Part shown: positions 1-11,920 of the stretch, piece after piece | Numbering within the stretch: position 1 is the first letter of the stretch | How the letters are laid out: the number at the start of each line of letters is the position of its first letter | DNA from: Lophium mytilinum | Lineage: Eukaryota; Ascomycota; Dothideomycetes; Mytilinidiales; Mytilinidiaceae | NCBI GenBank assembly: GCA_010093605.1 | Contig: MU004184.1 | Location: 64,179-128,178, forward strand | Direction of reading: 5' to 3' | DNA: 64,000 bases | Made by a program: the position numbers and the translations under genes | The notes under the pieces: model-generated | Database searches by the model: none | The model's input: only the letters and a program-made list of their open reading frames with translations | Told to the model about the DNA's origin: nothing

Positions 1-218
1 CCAAGGTAAGCTACCAGGCCGTTGCACAAGTGTTAGCCCGTCTAGTGTGTCAAGATCCAATGCTCTGGCGCATAGTAAAGTGGGTGGACCGAGCACTAAC
101 ATTGATCACAGCAGACAGGCAGCACGCGCCCACCAGCGGACCACTTTACTTCTCCTTCACTCGTCACAGACACCGCCCCCTAGTAACACAACGGCAGTCG
201 CGCTAGTCTAAACTTCGC

Positions 219-226
219 TATAAGAG
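219..226 (+). promoter_or_regulatory. TATA-like box of the first gene
   Basis: TATAAGAG lies 77 nt upstream of the ATG at 296, in a pyrimidine-rich leader with CAAC repeats just before the start codon. This fits a fungal core promoter. It rests on position and sequence only. Confidence 0.45.
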
Positions 227-295
227 AGCCCTCCGTCCTTCCAACACTTAACAACAACGTCCAACACCACAACAACAGCCCAAAGCGTGCCCACA

Positions 296-1195
296 ATGGC
301 CACTCAATCCGACACAACCACCCCATTCCGCCTCCTCGACCTCCCCGCCGAACTGCGCAATAAGGTCTACTACTGGGCCTTGCCCCCCTCAATCACCCCC
401 TACGTGTGCCAGCACAACACCACCCACCACCTCACCTGCACCTTCTGCCACACCGCTACCGACCTGCCCGCCCCTCACCCCGCCGCCGCCCTCCTCCTCG
501 CCTGCCGCCAGCTCCACGACGAGGCCCTCCCGATCCTCCGCAAATACACAACCTTGACCCTCCCCGTGCAGCCCTGGTGCGCCATCCCCCGCGTCCTATG
601 GTCGTCCCTCTACTTCCGCAACATCCTCATCGCGCCGCCGCCCAAGGTCGGACCCGTGGACGTGGACGCGTTGACGGCGCTCTTCGACGGCGTGGTGTCC
701 CGGATGCGGGTGCGGCGCAGCTACGCGCTGTTGCGGCGCCTCACGGTGCACGCGTACGAGTATGAGGCGTTGGAGCGGATGATGGGGTCGCTGCGGTTAA
801 CAAAACCGGTGCAAGATGTGACGGAAGCGTGGCCGGATCTGCCGGTAAAGATGGAGTTTCGGGTGATTGCGGTGCAGAAAGACGCGAAGAAGTGGGAGGG
901 GGGGGCGGAGGGGGTGGAGTTGAGGAGGAAGTGTGAGGAGAGGGGGGTGGAGGTGGAGATGAGGGAGAGTGGGCCACGCCCGGTGGAGGTGTTGGTCGGG
1001 AAATGGTGTGTTTGTGCCGCGCAGGCGTATGTGGAGGATGTCAAGCGGAGGCTGAGGGAGGCGCCGAGTCGGGTGCCGTGGAGGGAGATGATGAGGATGA
1101 AGGAGTTTGAGAGGAAAAATCAGAAGAAGTTGGAGGGGTTGGAGGGGAGGGACTGGTCTGGGGGCGTGGAGACTGGGTTTTGCGGTGGTGGATAG
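296..1195 (+). CDS. F-box/2EXR-like hypothetical protein
   Basis: A single-exon protein of 299 residues. The ATG at 296 is used because the in-frame codon at 287 is GTG. The N-terminus reads FRLLDLPAELRNKVYYWAL, the typical opening of a large fungal family (F-box-like or 2EXR domain), followed by a Cys/His pattern around residues 38-51 and a conserved 'LLLACRQLHDEALPILR' segment. Members are usually uncharacterised and some may be ubiquitin-ligase adaptors; no function is assigned. The coding strand is C-rich in the first 350 nt and strongly G-rich in the last 500 nt. It lies tail to tail with the transcription factor downstream. Confidence 0.8.
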   Translation: MATQSDTTTPFRLLDLPAELRNKVYYWALPPSITPYVCQHNTTHHLTCTFCHTATDLPAPHPAAALLLACRQLHDEALPILRKYTTLTLPVQPWCAIPRVLWSSLYFRNILIAPPPKVGPVDVDALTALFDGVVSRMRVRRSYALLRRLTVHAYEYEALERMMGSLRLTKPVQDVTEAWPDLPVKMEFRVIAVQKDAKKWEGGAEGVELRRKCEERGVEVEMRESGPRPVEVLVGKWCVCAAQAYVEDVKRRLREAPSRVPWREMMRMKEFERKNQKKLEGLEGRDWSGGVETGFCGGG

Positions 1196-1400
1196 GGGTG
1201 GATGACGCCCGTGGACGGGTCAAGATTCTTGATGGCGATTACCCTTTTCTTAAGACGGCAGATTGGACCATGGAATTTTGCATCAGGTTGGGCATTGGGG
1301 GGGCACCTCTGGACGGATGGTAAAAGTTGACTAGATTTACCCTTTTCTGAAGGCTGTATATTAGATATCTGAATTTAGCGTGCGATTCCAAATACTACCC

Positions 1401-1700
1401 TTCCGAGCCTGCCTATCAGGCATTGAATATGCGACATCGCTGGGCATACTAGGCCACCCCTGGCTCTTTGACGTTAAAAAACGTAGGATGTAAAGAATTG
1501 AAACCTCTAAGTTAGACTGTGCATAGAACATATGTCTAGAGATCGCCTAAATCACCCGAACCTGCATATCAGACGTTGAATACGCGACATCGCTAGGCAT
1601 ACTGGGCCACCCCTGGCCCTTCCACTCTGAAAACGGTAGGATGCAAAGAATTAAAGCCTTTAAATTAGACTCTAGAGATCCCCCAAATCAAACTCCCAAA
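1401..1700. repeat. Imperfect 153-bp tandem duplication at the 3' end of the regulator gene
   Basis: Two copies, about 1401-1555 and 1556-1700, share GCGACATCGCT, the GGCCACCCCTGGC block, the AGGATG-AAAGAATT block and a TCTAGAGATC end. Equivalent positions are offset by about 153 bp (for example CCTGC at 1408 and 1561). The right copy includes the stop codon and last codons of the transcription-factor gene, so the left copy carries a dead duplicate of that gene end. Apart from this duplication, nothing is seen in the 476 bp between the two convergent genes. Confidence 0.75.
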
Positions 1701-4295
1701 AGTCCGTCCATGCCCACCCCAGCCCATTATCCGTAGGCGTATCAAACGGCGGCAGATCATTCAACTCCTGCACTCCAAGGCCAATATCCATCAAATCTCC
1801 ACCATTACCAGTCGTACCATCAGTTCCAATATTCCCCCCAAGCAGAGCCCCCGATCCACCACCTCCAGCTTGTCCACCAGCATTTGAAAACCCGACACCG
1901 TTAGGTTGCGCACTATCCAAGCTGGCTCTCAGAGTATCCCCCAGTTCACCCCCAATGATGTTTGGCTGCAGCGCAAGCACTTTGTAGCACAATTGCGTTA
2001 TCTTCTCCGTCGCCTTTTGCCCGCGGGCTCGTGCTGTGTCTTGCTCCGCCCCAGACGCGCCGGCGGGAGCGGACGCGGCTAGCCCAGCTGCGGCGGCCAT
2101 GATCCAGTATTCCATGTAGCCAGTCCCTAGACGCAAGACTTTTGACTCGAAGATCTCGAGGGCGGAGTCGAGAAGTGGGACCGCCGCAGTGGCGATGGTG
2201 GTGACGAGAAAGTTGGAGGAGATAGAGCTAATCCTACTTGTCAATATCAGCCGAACCAGATCATGGGGGAGAGAGTCAGACTTACCTTACGGCGCCTGGT
2301 AGCACAAGAGGAGTGTTGGGCAACGTTGGGGTATGCTTTAGCGGATTCTTCGGGCCATTGATATCTGGAAGTTCAGCCCGCTCGTGAGGAAGCACACATT
2401 TGACCGCGGCGCCGTTCTGGGGTAAGTGAGAAACCTGGGGCACCGACATGGCGTAGACTGCCTGGCCGACGGAGATGGCGGCGCGGAAGACGTCGTTGCG
2501 GAGCATGTTGAGCATGTGCAAGCCTGCGGTGGTGAGGGTGCTGTGCTGCGTGAGCATCTTGCTACCAGCGCTGAGGATAGCAGTTGTAGAGTATGCGTAG
2601 CGCAGATTGCTGCCAGCTAGCTTCGCGAAGGGTTGGTGTAAGATGAGGAGGAACTGGCGCAGCTGAAGGTCGAGGAGGATGGCCGCGTTCTGGGTATGGG
2701 GAGTCGTCCAGTGTGGGAGAGCGGCGATGGCGGCGTTGAGCTGGGTGTCATAATGGAGCACGTCTTCATATTGCAGTCCACTCTTCGAGGTGTTAAGTAG
2801 GGAGGTTAGGTGGACTCGGAGAGAGAGACTGCGGCGGGAAACGTGGAGGTATGATGAGCTTGTGAAATCGGAGAAGTTTCGTGGAAGTGGTGCTGCGGCA
2901 CTGTCTGTGCAAAAAACAGAATCTTCAGCATTCGCGGGGGCGGGACAGTCGAAGTCGAGGCTGGTCAGACAAGTCTGCATCCCTTTCTCTAGAGATGCTT
3001 GCAGTTCTAGTTCCATCATGGTTGCCCAAATTCGCCGTCTCATTTCTTTGGTGAACTCGTCCGTCTTCTTGGGATTGAGCAGCACCGGATCGCGGTGTAG
3101 GCCCGCGGACATTCCACATCTAATAAGATCCCCAGTGTTTACCCAGTCCTGCTTTACTTTGATACTGTTGATACGTTTTGCGAGAATTAAGAGACATTGA
3201 ACCTGGAAGAAAGGGAGGGTGAGTTGTTTTCGGCTTTGGCGAGCAAGCCACGATTCAGCGGCCTCGATCCATGCTCCTGCTTCTTCGCGTCCAGATGAAC
3301 TGTCGCCGAGGAACTTCTTCTCCCCTTCATCCGACAGGCAACGCACAGTAGCCATGACCAGAAGTAGCGTGGCGTAGAAGCTTGGTGGGCTGTCTGCAGG
3401 ATTCTCGCCGAAGCGCTCGAACTCCCGCCAAAAGGATCCACGGTGTAAGATACGATAAGTGTTCTCGTAGTTTTGGAAGTACAGTAGCATATGACTATAC
3501 ACGACATCTTTGGGAGGGATGAGGGCTAAGATGTCGGCATCCGATACTACTTGGCCAGGTTGATGACAGCTCGCCTTGGAAGCTTTCCTACGGGCGCGGA
3601 ATGACTTGAAATCGGTCTTGATGCGTACCATGGCGGCATCTGAACTCATTGCCTCTCTTGTAAAGACATGAACCTCTGGAAACTTGAATTGTTAATTGAT
3701 TGCCTTGCTGAAAGGGACAGTGGCATACCTGAACAAGAAGAGCCATTGGGCTTGTGGAACCGTAGAAATGGGTCTTGAAACCACTTCCTCTGAACATCAC
3801 AGATTCCTTGGGCGGTTCGATAGTGTTTAGAGTCTCGTCATCTTGGCTAAAACCTGTAGCAGGAGTTGACTGGGAGGTGTCGAGACGAGCAAGCTTCTTC
3901 TCCAGCATTTCGATTCTTCGTTGCTGCGCGTGCATTTTCCAGGTGACAGAATCTGAACTTAGCGCACCTCCGTGGGCTGGAGGTGGCATAAAGGGCATAT
4001 TAGTTTGGACATGGCTCGGAGCCGCCATTCCAGCACCGTTCATCGCCGAATCTCCGGGCCCACCACCTTGAAACTCCTCCACCAACCTGGGGTCATAAGA
4101 GCACTGCTCTGCTCTCCCCGTCCTGGCGCAGCGACCGCATACTGGGAAGACGCGGTCGCATTTCATCTTCCGGTTCCGACAGGCATAGCACGAGAGCACC
4201 TTTCTCTTCTTGCTGGCCCTCTTCTCCGGCGATCCATCGTGGTCAGATGATGGCGAACGGGAGCGGGAACGGGATCCAGTGCTACGCGCCGACAT
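1672..4295 (-). CDS. Zn2Cys6 fungal transcription factor with fungal_trans domain
   Basis: Three exons on the minus strand: 4295-3729, 3682-2286 and 2236-1672 (842 residues). Introns are 46 and 49 nt; the first has a TTAAC branch before CAAG, the second a GTAAGT donor, and both junctions keep frame. A Ser/Arg-rich start is followed by a complete zinc cluster (C36, C39, C46, C53, C56, C65), a coiled-coil-like stretch near residue 125, and the middle homology domain ('NYENTYRILHRGSFWREFERF' region, 'RRRIWATMMELELQASLEKG'). It should bind DNA as a nuclear regulator. Targets are unknown; the nearest metabolic gene is the cellobiohydrolase 3 kb away, but no link is shown. The stop codon lies in a tandem duplication. 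Confidence 0.9.
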
Positions 4296-7196
4296 AGTGT
4301 GAGTGTTGAATCTGATAAGACGAAGGAGATGGGAGGAGCCTTCGCCGACTTCTCCTGGAGGGCGATGCGGACATGCAAAGGGATATGAAGAGAGTGTGTA
4401 AGAGCGGATATGTCGGCCGTCGGACGGACCTTCGGACTTTGCGGCATGGCCGAACAGCGAGAGTACCTAGCGCTGAGTAAGAGGGCTAACCCACAGTCTG
4501 AGCAACGATGTACCACTCCGGAGCAAGGCGGTGCTGATATTGAGGCTAAGGATAGAGAGTTGTATGATAGAGGTCTGAGAATCGGGGAACTGGAGGCAAA
4601 GGCTGCATCAATTCATACTTGTATCTGTGAGCAGATCATGTGACATGCCAAAAATCCATCTTTGACCTGAATTAGGCCTTGTGAACATTGAGGAACGAAT
4701 TGAATACTTATTTGGAGCCTTGAACACTTTCTAGGAGCTTGATACACTGCGATGTACGGAATCGGAGGTTGAAGCACGTGACCGTTCTCCGTTGCCCGAA
4801 CGTCGACCTTGCCCCTTCTTCCCCCACCTCTGAAAGAACCCATCAAAAGCTGCCCACGCTCTGACGATGCTCCCCGTTAATCACCCGGCTTCTAGACGTA
4901 GCGCCAGTATCCTTCAGCCCGACTTCTACGCTGTCAGACATTGATGAGCTATCTCCCGGATCCGGCCCGGAGCGCACCTGGATCCATATTCGAATTAACT
5001 CACACCACACATCAACCAATGAAAATGCTCATCTCGACCAATTGACGCCGCGCCTTTCCATAGTCGTCGTGACCAAGGTGTGGCAGCCTTGATCCATCTC
5101 CTGTTCACTTGGCTTAGCGTTGCGGTCACGCCGTAGCGCATGCCCGACCTAGGCTCAACACACGCAGCTTAGCGACCTATTCTTGGTAGCGTTTTCGCGC
5201 TGCATGGTTTACGCTTGAGCCTATTCTGACTGCAGGGCATGCTTTCATTCTTGAAGTACTAGCAGATGCGGAGGAAATTTCCAAGGTCGAGTCACCACAA
5301 AACGGGCGAGAGTACCACATCAGGCTCGGGCAGTGCAAAGATTTTCAGATAAGATCGCCTCGAATGGATGTTGCATTTCATCATCCTGAAGGTGCAACCA
5401 CTGCATAAAAGGCGAGTTCAATTTCCAGTATACCTAGGTACGGAGCTTTCAAACTCGAGCAGCGCGAGGTAGCGTCAACTTCCGATTCGTCGAGGAAGGT
5501 ACGGTTGACGGAGAGCGGATTACTAAAGACAATACGAAGGATTATCTCTGAATGTTATTGGTATTTCAACATCATTTGCTTCTTCCAGAAAGCAACGACC
5601 AGCCTTCCGGCTACTATGTGTCCCTTCGAAGGATTGGCTGGCTAAGATGGATCATTAGCTCCGGATCCCCTGTGCCCCTGCGGCCACCCCACAATCACTC
5701 TCGTGTCACCGTTTCTTCATTCCCCCTCCCAAATGTCACCCTACATTGTTCACTCAAAGTGCCAACGTTCTTTAGCTAGAGGACGACGGAAGTGGGCTAA
5801 CATGGGATTTTCTAGCAAATACTGCGCCATGGAACTGGACAGCAGTTTTGTAAAGCCTGGTTTTGAAACCCGAAACACCACTTCGGTGAAGTTATATGGT
5901 CGCAAATAGTTTCGTCGAAGTATCGCAGTCTAGTCATGGCGTTCACTCATGGAGCAGTGTACCCGATTGACAAGGTATCGTAAGCCAACCGAGCGCACGA
6001 TCACCCACTTGCGGAGTTTCTCAGGATGAAATGCGGAGAATCCCTGCCGTTCCCCGCAAATCTATAGTACTCAGGTGAGCCTAAATCGAGGACGTGCATG
6101 TCAGTCGATTCCAAACTCCTTTCCAACGACTGGTTGGATCAAATAGTATCTTCATTCAATATCCGCTCACGCTTCCATCGAGTGTCGCGCGGTCGTTCAA
6201 TATATCCCAAGAAGCTTCTGGCCGCCCTTCCGAAAGGCGATGTTCTAGGAACGCTCATAAATACAACCACCTAAGGCTGACGCGTTAAGACTTCCATCGC
6301 TAGATGACAAGAGGGTACCTAAAGACGAGTTGTTGCGGGCGTATGACATGCCTACGGACAGATAACAGCGATCTTCAAACTCTACCAATAGGCTCCTACC
6401 CGATATGCTCTTTCAGAGCATGAGGTTCATAGCGGTTCTATATACTTTCCCCCGAAGTACACGCTTCAGCATCAGAAATCCCGTGTTTTGGATATACTCA
6501 GGCCTCAAATCACTCATTTTAGTCCGAGGGGATGCAGTAGAACCATCGTCAACCAGGCCTTGAAGCGGAGCTTTCCTGTTTCGAACCTGGGACTACCTTA
6601 TGATAGCTCCGCCAAGCCTCCCATAGGACAAGCATTCAGATTGACGGATGGTAAGTAATTCCACACAGTGGGAGATAGATTGTGTTTGGTGGAGCTAGGT
6701 GTGCTTCTCCCCTCAAAAGGTCTCCCGCTCAGGTACATTCGTTGCACTTTATATTAATCCGGTATTCATTAACAGTCCATATTCTCTGATCCAGTCATGC
6801 CGTGACATCGACCCACAACACCCAGACTTTGACTCTCCTACGTCACCTGTTTCTTTACACCTTGCTCAAGTAATTTCGCTTTCCACAGATTCAGCCTGGC
6901 CATCAATTTCCCGTGTAGATTCTGGGGCAGGATGCGGCGACATGCCCGCCGCAATTCTTTGGAATGCCTCCGGACCTCATTAATAGCGTGTGGTCTTGAC
7001 CCCCCCTATTGTGGATACTTCTCCTATAACGTTCAAAGTCATCCGAGCCCTTGCCTGAGAGGCGATCCCGTCGATCCGGTGCTCCACTGAACTCCACATG
7101 GCAGCGGCTTCATCGACCGATGGAGCCGTACCCAAGCCAGTGTTCGTATGGTATGAATCTTGGGCGCCCCATTGACATCGCTTCTCGCGAACCTGC
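4296..7196. other. Gene-poor interval upstream of the cellobiohydrolase
   Basis: About 2.9 kb in which I recognise no gene. Only short open frames with no family resemblance occur on either strand. The left 150 bp is the leader of the divergent regulator; the right end is the promoter of the GH7 gene. Several short C-rich motifs occur (for example near 7003), which could bind a Mig1/CreA-type repressor, but this was not tested. Confidence 0.5.
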
Positions 7197-7202
7197 TCTA
7201 CA

Positions 7203-7210
7203 TATAAAAG
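7203..7210 (+). promoter_or_regulatory. TATA box of the cellobiohydrolase gene
   Basis: TATAAAAG sits 63-70 nt upstream of the ATG at 7273, which is a short spacing but usual for highly expressed fungal secreted-enzyme genes. Confidence 0.65.
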
Positions 7211-7272
7211 GGTCGCAAGGCCTCAGAGGTGGCTGCAATCACCCTCCATTCAACAGTCTGTCATCATTCGCT

Positions 7273-8771
7273 ATGTATCGCAGTCTCGCTTTCGTCTCCA
7301 CGCTTCTCTCAGTGGCCGCCGGCCAGCTGGTTGGCACCCAGCAGACTGAGACCCACCCCTCGATGAGCTGGTCGACCTGCACAGGTGCTAACAGCTGCAC
7401 CACCAATAGCGGAAAGGTGGTCATTGACGCTAACTGGCGTTGGGTACACGTCAAGGACGGGTGAGTGATGAAAAAGCGTTTAGAAAGCTGACCACTAAGA
7501 GCTTCTTAGCTACACTAACTGCTACACCGGAAACGAATGGAACGCCACTGCTTGCCCCGATGACAAGACCTGCGCTGCAAATTGTGCCGTAGATGGAGCA
7601 GACTACACGGCAACATACGGTGTCCAGGCCAGCGGCAACTCGCTGAAGCTCACCTTCGTCACGGATGGGTCGTATTCCACCAACATCGGCTCCCGCCTCT
7701 ACATGATGGCCGATGATACGAACTACCAAATGTTCAAGCTCACCAACCAGGAGTTCACCTTCGAAGTGGACCTCTCTAACCTCCCTTGCGGTCTCAACGG
7801 CGCTCTATACTTCGTCTCCATGGACAAGGACGGCGGGATGAGCAAGTACTCCACCAACAAGGCTGGAGCTAAGTATGGAACGGGCTACTGCGATGCCCAA
7901 TGCCCCCGGGACTTGAAGTTCATCAACGGAGAGGTACGCGCGCTGCCTTCTCTTTCCCCCTCCCCTCATCTCCAAAACTTCTCTTTTCCCAAGACACTTC
8001 TCCTACTAACTCCTACCCCAGGGCAACGTCGAAGGCTGGAAGCCCTCCTCCAACGACGCCAACGCCGGCGTCGGCGGCCACGGCTCCTGCTGCGCCGAGA
8101 TGGACGTCTGGGAAGCCAACTCCGTCTCAACCGCCTACACGCCCCACTCCTGCAGCACAGTAACACAGACCCGATGCGACGGCGACGCGTGCGGTGGGAC
8201 CTACTCCGCAACCCGCTACGCCGGCGTGTGCGACCCTGACGGGTGCGACTTCAACAGCTACCGCATGGGCGACACCTCCTTTTACGGCAAAGGCAAAACC
8301 GTCGACACGTCCTCCAAATTCACCGTCGTCACGCAATTCATCGGCTCCGGCGCCGACCTCGAGATCAAGCGCTACTACGTGCAAAACGGGAAAGTGATTC
8401 CGAATTCTGCGTCCAAGGTCTCGGGCGTCACGGGGAACTCGATCACAACGGCGTTCTGCGATGCGCAGAAGGCGGCGTTTGGGGACCGGTACACGTTCAA
8501 GGAGAAGGGCGGGATGGCGAATATGGCGCAGGCGCTGTCCGGGGGCATGGTGCTGGTGATGTCGCTGTGGGACGACCATTATGCGAATATGCTGTGGCTG
8601 GATAGTAGCTATCCGACGGATTCGCCGACGAGCCAGGCGGGGATTGCGAGGGGGACGTGTGCGACGAGTAGTGGGGTGCCGGCGGATGTGGAGAGTCAGG
8701 CGGCGAGTGCGAGTGTGACGTACTCGAATATTAAGTTTGGGCCGATTAATTCGACTTTTGCGGCGGCTTAG
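7273..8771 (+). CDS. GH7 cellobiohydrolase, catalytic domain only
   Basis: Exons 7273-7460, 7510-7933 and 8022-8771 give 453 residues. Introns are 49 and 88 nt; the second has a CTACTAAC branch. The signal peptide ends near AAG/QLVG, and the mature start [12 protein letters not shown] is typical of the family. The catalytic signature AEMDVWEAN places the nucleophile at E230, D232 and the acid/base at E235. Many cysteines (CC pair at 227-228, [10 protein letters not shown]) match the disulfide pattern of exo-acting CBH1 enzymes, which release cellobiose from cellulose chain ends outside the cell. The protein stops after the catalytic core at '...[11 protein letters not shown]', with no Ser/Thr linker and no CBM1. 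An endoglucanase of the same family is less likely given the CBH-type loops. Confidence 0.95.
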
Positions 8772-9229
8772 GGGGCCAGAGGGAGGGGCCTCACTGGAGT
8801 GTGGGCTTCGTTCGTTCTTCTCATACTTTGGGAGACTGGGGAGGTGATGTATGTGAGGGGTGTGGTGTAGTTGACGTGACAAGGACATAGTGTTGGGATA
8901 TTGTTGCAATCATAGGAATCAGACACTCTTTTGACTGATCGACCAGGAGCTATCTGAGCTACCCCTGACGATGGTATCAAGTTGACAACGCTATAGTCTG
9001 AATTGAGAGATTTCCAACTATCCGCCCTTAGAACCGTGTTCAACATACAATCACTGACAATAAAGAAGCTTGTTCAATTCATGACTACTGGAACGCTGAA
9101 TTCACCAAACGGAGACTTAGTACGTCCGGGTAGACTACCGGAGTACTTTCTAAATGCCCAAAACAGGGAGGTTATCCGTTAAATCTGAATAGCATCTTCG
9201 ATATCAGTTTGGGCATCCTTATGCCACTG
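8772..9229. other. 3' flank of the cellobiohydrolase gene
   Basis: The terminator region of the GH7 gene. Nothing else is recognised before the repeat array begins near 9.23 kb. Confidence 0.5.
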
Positions 9230-10410
9230 CTTGGGGTGCACCTTTAGGCTTTCGATCCTCAAAATATGATGTAAAGATCGACCCAGTGAATGTCAAGCTG
9301 CCTTTTAACTGGTTGAAGACTTACTGGCTGGGCCAGCCTTCACGGTGGCGTCAAGCAATCAAGATTAGAAACCTAAAAGTCCTATATTTAGAGGTGCCTA
9401 GATTTATGTCCTAGTAGGACAACGAGAAACTCAATCCAAATTCGTAACGTCTTAAGCTTTACATTAACGCTTCCTGAATTATTGTACCCCCAGGAGGTCT
9501 TCCCCACGGTATGAATATTGTAGGGCGGCAGCTTTCAATGGGTAAGATATCTAGTGCACAGCGAAGACATGAGGTTGGGCACTTTCGCGACTGTTTGGGG
9601 CACCTAGATAGGCTTTTGAAACTCCATATACGATAGGAAGGTCAACGGAGTGGCAATCGAATTGCTTTTTGAAGTGGCAGTCACCTGATGGGCGGGGTAC
9701 TCCTTACAGTGGTGTCGGGCGAGCACTGGTGAAGCCGAAGCAGTAAAATACTCCTGTGCCCAGACCCTGACTTGGTTGGTTGCTTAGTCCTAGACTAGGC
9801 AGAAATGTTCGCAGAAGGTTGCGTGGCAATCCGACTTCAAGTAAAATGTGATCGTGAACTCAGTAGAAACCACCTTACCTTTTGGAGCAGCCACCATCTG
9901 ATAGGTGGGGTGCTCCTGACAGTGGTGTCGAGCAAGTGAAGCTTAAGCTGAAGCAGTAACATACTTGTTTGCTCAGACTTTAACTTAGTAAGGCGACTCC
10001 GAGTATCATGTATTAGTCAATTTAGTGGAATATAGCTGACCTTTTAGGGGAACCACCATCTAATAGATGGACTGCTCCTGATAGTGGTATTGATCAAGTA
10101 AAGGTGAAGCCGAGGGACTAGTATACTTATGTGCCCGAACTTTGACTTGGAAAGCTGACTCTGAATATATTAACGCAGCGGAAATTGGCTTACCTTTTAG
10201 ATGAATTATCATCTGGTAGATGGGGCGCTCTTGACAGTGGTACCAATCGAGCAAGAATGAAGCCGAAGCTCTAGTATACCCGTGTGCCCAGAATTATGAC
10301 CTAGTAAACCGACTTCGAATATAATGTAAGTGTCAAGCAGTGGAAACTACACTACCATTTGGACGATCAATGACGTACCCTCTAGGGCACTCCTCACAGT
10401 GGTGTCGACA
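9230..10410 (+). repeat. Decayed tandem array 1 of the hairpin-core repeat
   Basis: At least five units of about 150-210 bp, with cores near 9697, 9911, 10073, 10226 and 10387 and an older unit near 9328. Each unit runs: CTTTTGG-like start, a CCACCATCTGAT-GGTGG-like short hairpin, the core GGTGCTCCTGACAGTGGTG, then GAGCAAG, GTGAAGCCGAAGC, GTATAC, TGTGCCCAGACTTTGAC, and finally CAGTGGAAA-TGGCTAC. Units differ from each other by many substitutions, so the array is old. No coding frame is kept. It lies downstream of the GH7 gene. Confidence 0.8.
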
Positions 10411-11012
10411 GAGCAGGAACAAAGACAGAGTAGTCAAAAATAGGTGTGTCCAGCCATATACGGTATACCTGTCACAAAATGGCCACGGCACATTCACAGC
10501 TTGTTCACACAATGCGTGGACACCATAATCAAGTAGAAGCAACACATAACTTTAGTATGAGCGCAGTTCTTCCATTGACTACAAAAGGCATGCTCCAAGG
10601 CCACCTCCTCCAACCAGATGATGGTGTATGAGCGGAAGAACAGCCAGAAACGGTGTGAGTATGAGGGCGGGGACAGGGTAGCAAAGTGTCGACGACATGC
10701 CGCTAATGTCCGTTGTTGCACATGTCGAGGTACCGCGAGGGCTGGACGCGGTGGTCCCTCGGGGGTCCCAACCTTGAGGAAGTTTGCCCAGTGAGTCAGC
10801 ACTCGATATCCACAAGCACGACGAGGGCAGATGAACTCACACTTTGTAAAGGTGCGTGACAAAGCGACCAGCGCTTGAGATAAGAATAATGACGAGACGT
10901 CGAGGTAGGAGTGGAACAACGCGTCTTGCTGGTTCGACGTTAGCTGGACTTAAGGAAGTTAAAGAACAAAGGAGGCTTACTACGAAATTGTTGAACTTGG
11001 CCGAAGTCTAGG
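10411..11012. other. Unassigned interval between array 1 and the kinase fragment
   Basis: No gene recognised. A short frame on the minus strand near 10.75-10.80 kb could be over-read as a kinase piece, but order and frame do not support it. Confidence 0.4.
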
Positions 11013-11102
11013 ATCCTTCATGGGTGAGATCTCGCGGATTGCGGTGGATGGGGTGCCTTCTTCAGAGTCGAGGTGAATCTCCTTGAGGGCGACGAACTCG
11101 CC
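11013..11102 (-). pseudogene. Fragment of a Pho85/PhoA-type cyclin-dependent kinase
   Basis: The minus strand encodes about 30 residues matching the N-lobe of Pho85-type CDKs: [16 protein letters not shown] followed directly by the [10 protein letters not shown] motif and MKD. The ATP-site lysine (ALKE) and the PSTAIRE cyclin-binding helix are both present. Upstream the expected glycine loop (GEGTYATVFKG-like) is not found; downstream the frame runs into unrelated sequence and a stop within 13 codons. I could not place other kinase segments in order nearby. It is best read as a relic of a duplicated or disrupted kinase gene, though an unrecognised exon of a rearranged gene is possible. Confidence 0.65.
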
Positions 11103-11920
11103 CGCGCGTGCTGCTGAGCCCCCAGGCCGCAGGCGATGGGCATGATGTTGGAGAACTACATGCACGATGTGTCAGTGGAGGACGGACAAAAGGGAGAAGA
11201 AACGGACTAACAACCAGGAGATGGGGTGTGCGGTGTGCGGTGTCGCCAGGTGGTAGAAGATTGGTGAAGGCAGAGAGGAGGAGACGGAGGGGCGAGAAAC
11301 CTTTCTACCGGGCAGATGTACGGCCTTGGCGTGACGTGGTGATGCGGAAGGAGCAGGCCCAGGGTCCTCGAGACGGCGAGGCTGTGTACTGAATGGGGTG
11401 CCCCTCGAGCCAGTGAGTCTGGCACAGGTAGTGAAGCACGGCGCTGCACTTGGCTTTCTGATGTTTAAAAGCGCTTTTGAGGGCGGACGAAATGTCAGTT
11501 GTGCGGCATGAAGCAACTCTTTCTCCCTAAACTACAAGCTATAGGGTAGCATGTAGCTGAAACTGCTCAATTCCACGCGGGAGCCTGCGCTGAGGACATT
11601 CTACAGGGGGTAGAATGAGGTGAAGTGAGGCTCCGCAGGCGGCCGTGACGAGTGGTCTCGTGACCGGCCTTTTCTTGTTGTTCCGTCATCTTCGCGGACG
11701 TCTTGCTCGCGTCTCTTCGTTCACCACCACCAGTCCTCCTCCATCCGCGCAACCTTCAAACTGAAAGCCGACACGCACAGCACAACACGCTCGAGTCTTG
11801 AACCGCACCGTACGTATATGCGAAGTCTCCCGCTGTGGCCGCCACTGACCCCCACCCTCCCACAGACTCAACGAATCGCCCACCCTGGCACCCGCGTTCT
11901 TCAACGTAGCAACATCCAAG
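11103..11920. other. Unassigned interval
   Basis: Several overlapping short frames on both strands, none with a recognisable family. A Ser/Pro-rich frame at 11172-11516 on the minus strand has a presequence-like start but no supporting context. Confidence 0.4.

Noticed and set aside
4866-4900. Similarity between ATGCTCCCCGTTAAT here and ATGCTCCCTGTTAAC at 34193
   Set aside because: Only about 20 matching bases with a gap and no shared flanks, so chance is likely. A whole-genome alignment would settle it.
6560-6660. Possible tRNA on the minus strand (GGTTCGAAAC-like B box)
   Set aside because: The A-box-like sequence is too close and no acceptor stem can be formed.
8127-8909. A 260-codon minus-strand frame over the cellobiohydrolase
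   Set aside because: Arg/His-rich shadow of GH7 exon 3 with no family resemblance.
10690-10810. A kinase-like GTPEG stretch on the minus strand near the Pho85 fragment
   Set aside because: Only four or five residues match, and the order relative to the PSTAIRE piece and to a DALFHSYL-like stretch near 10.9 kb does not fit a kinase.
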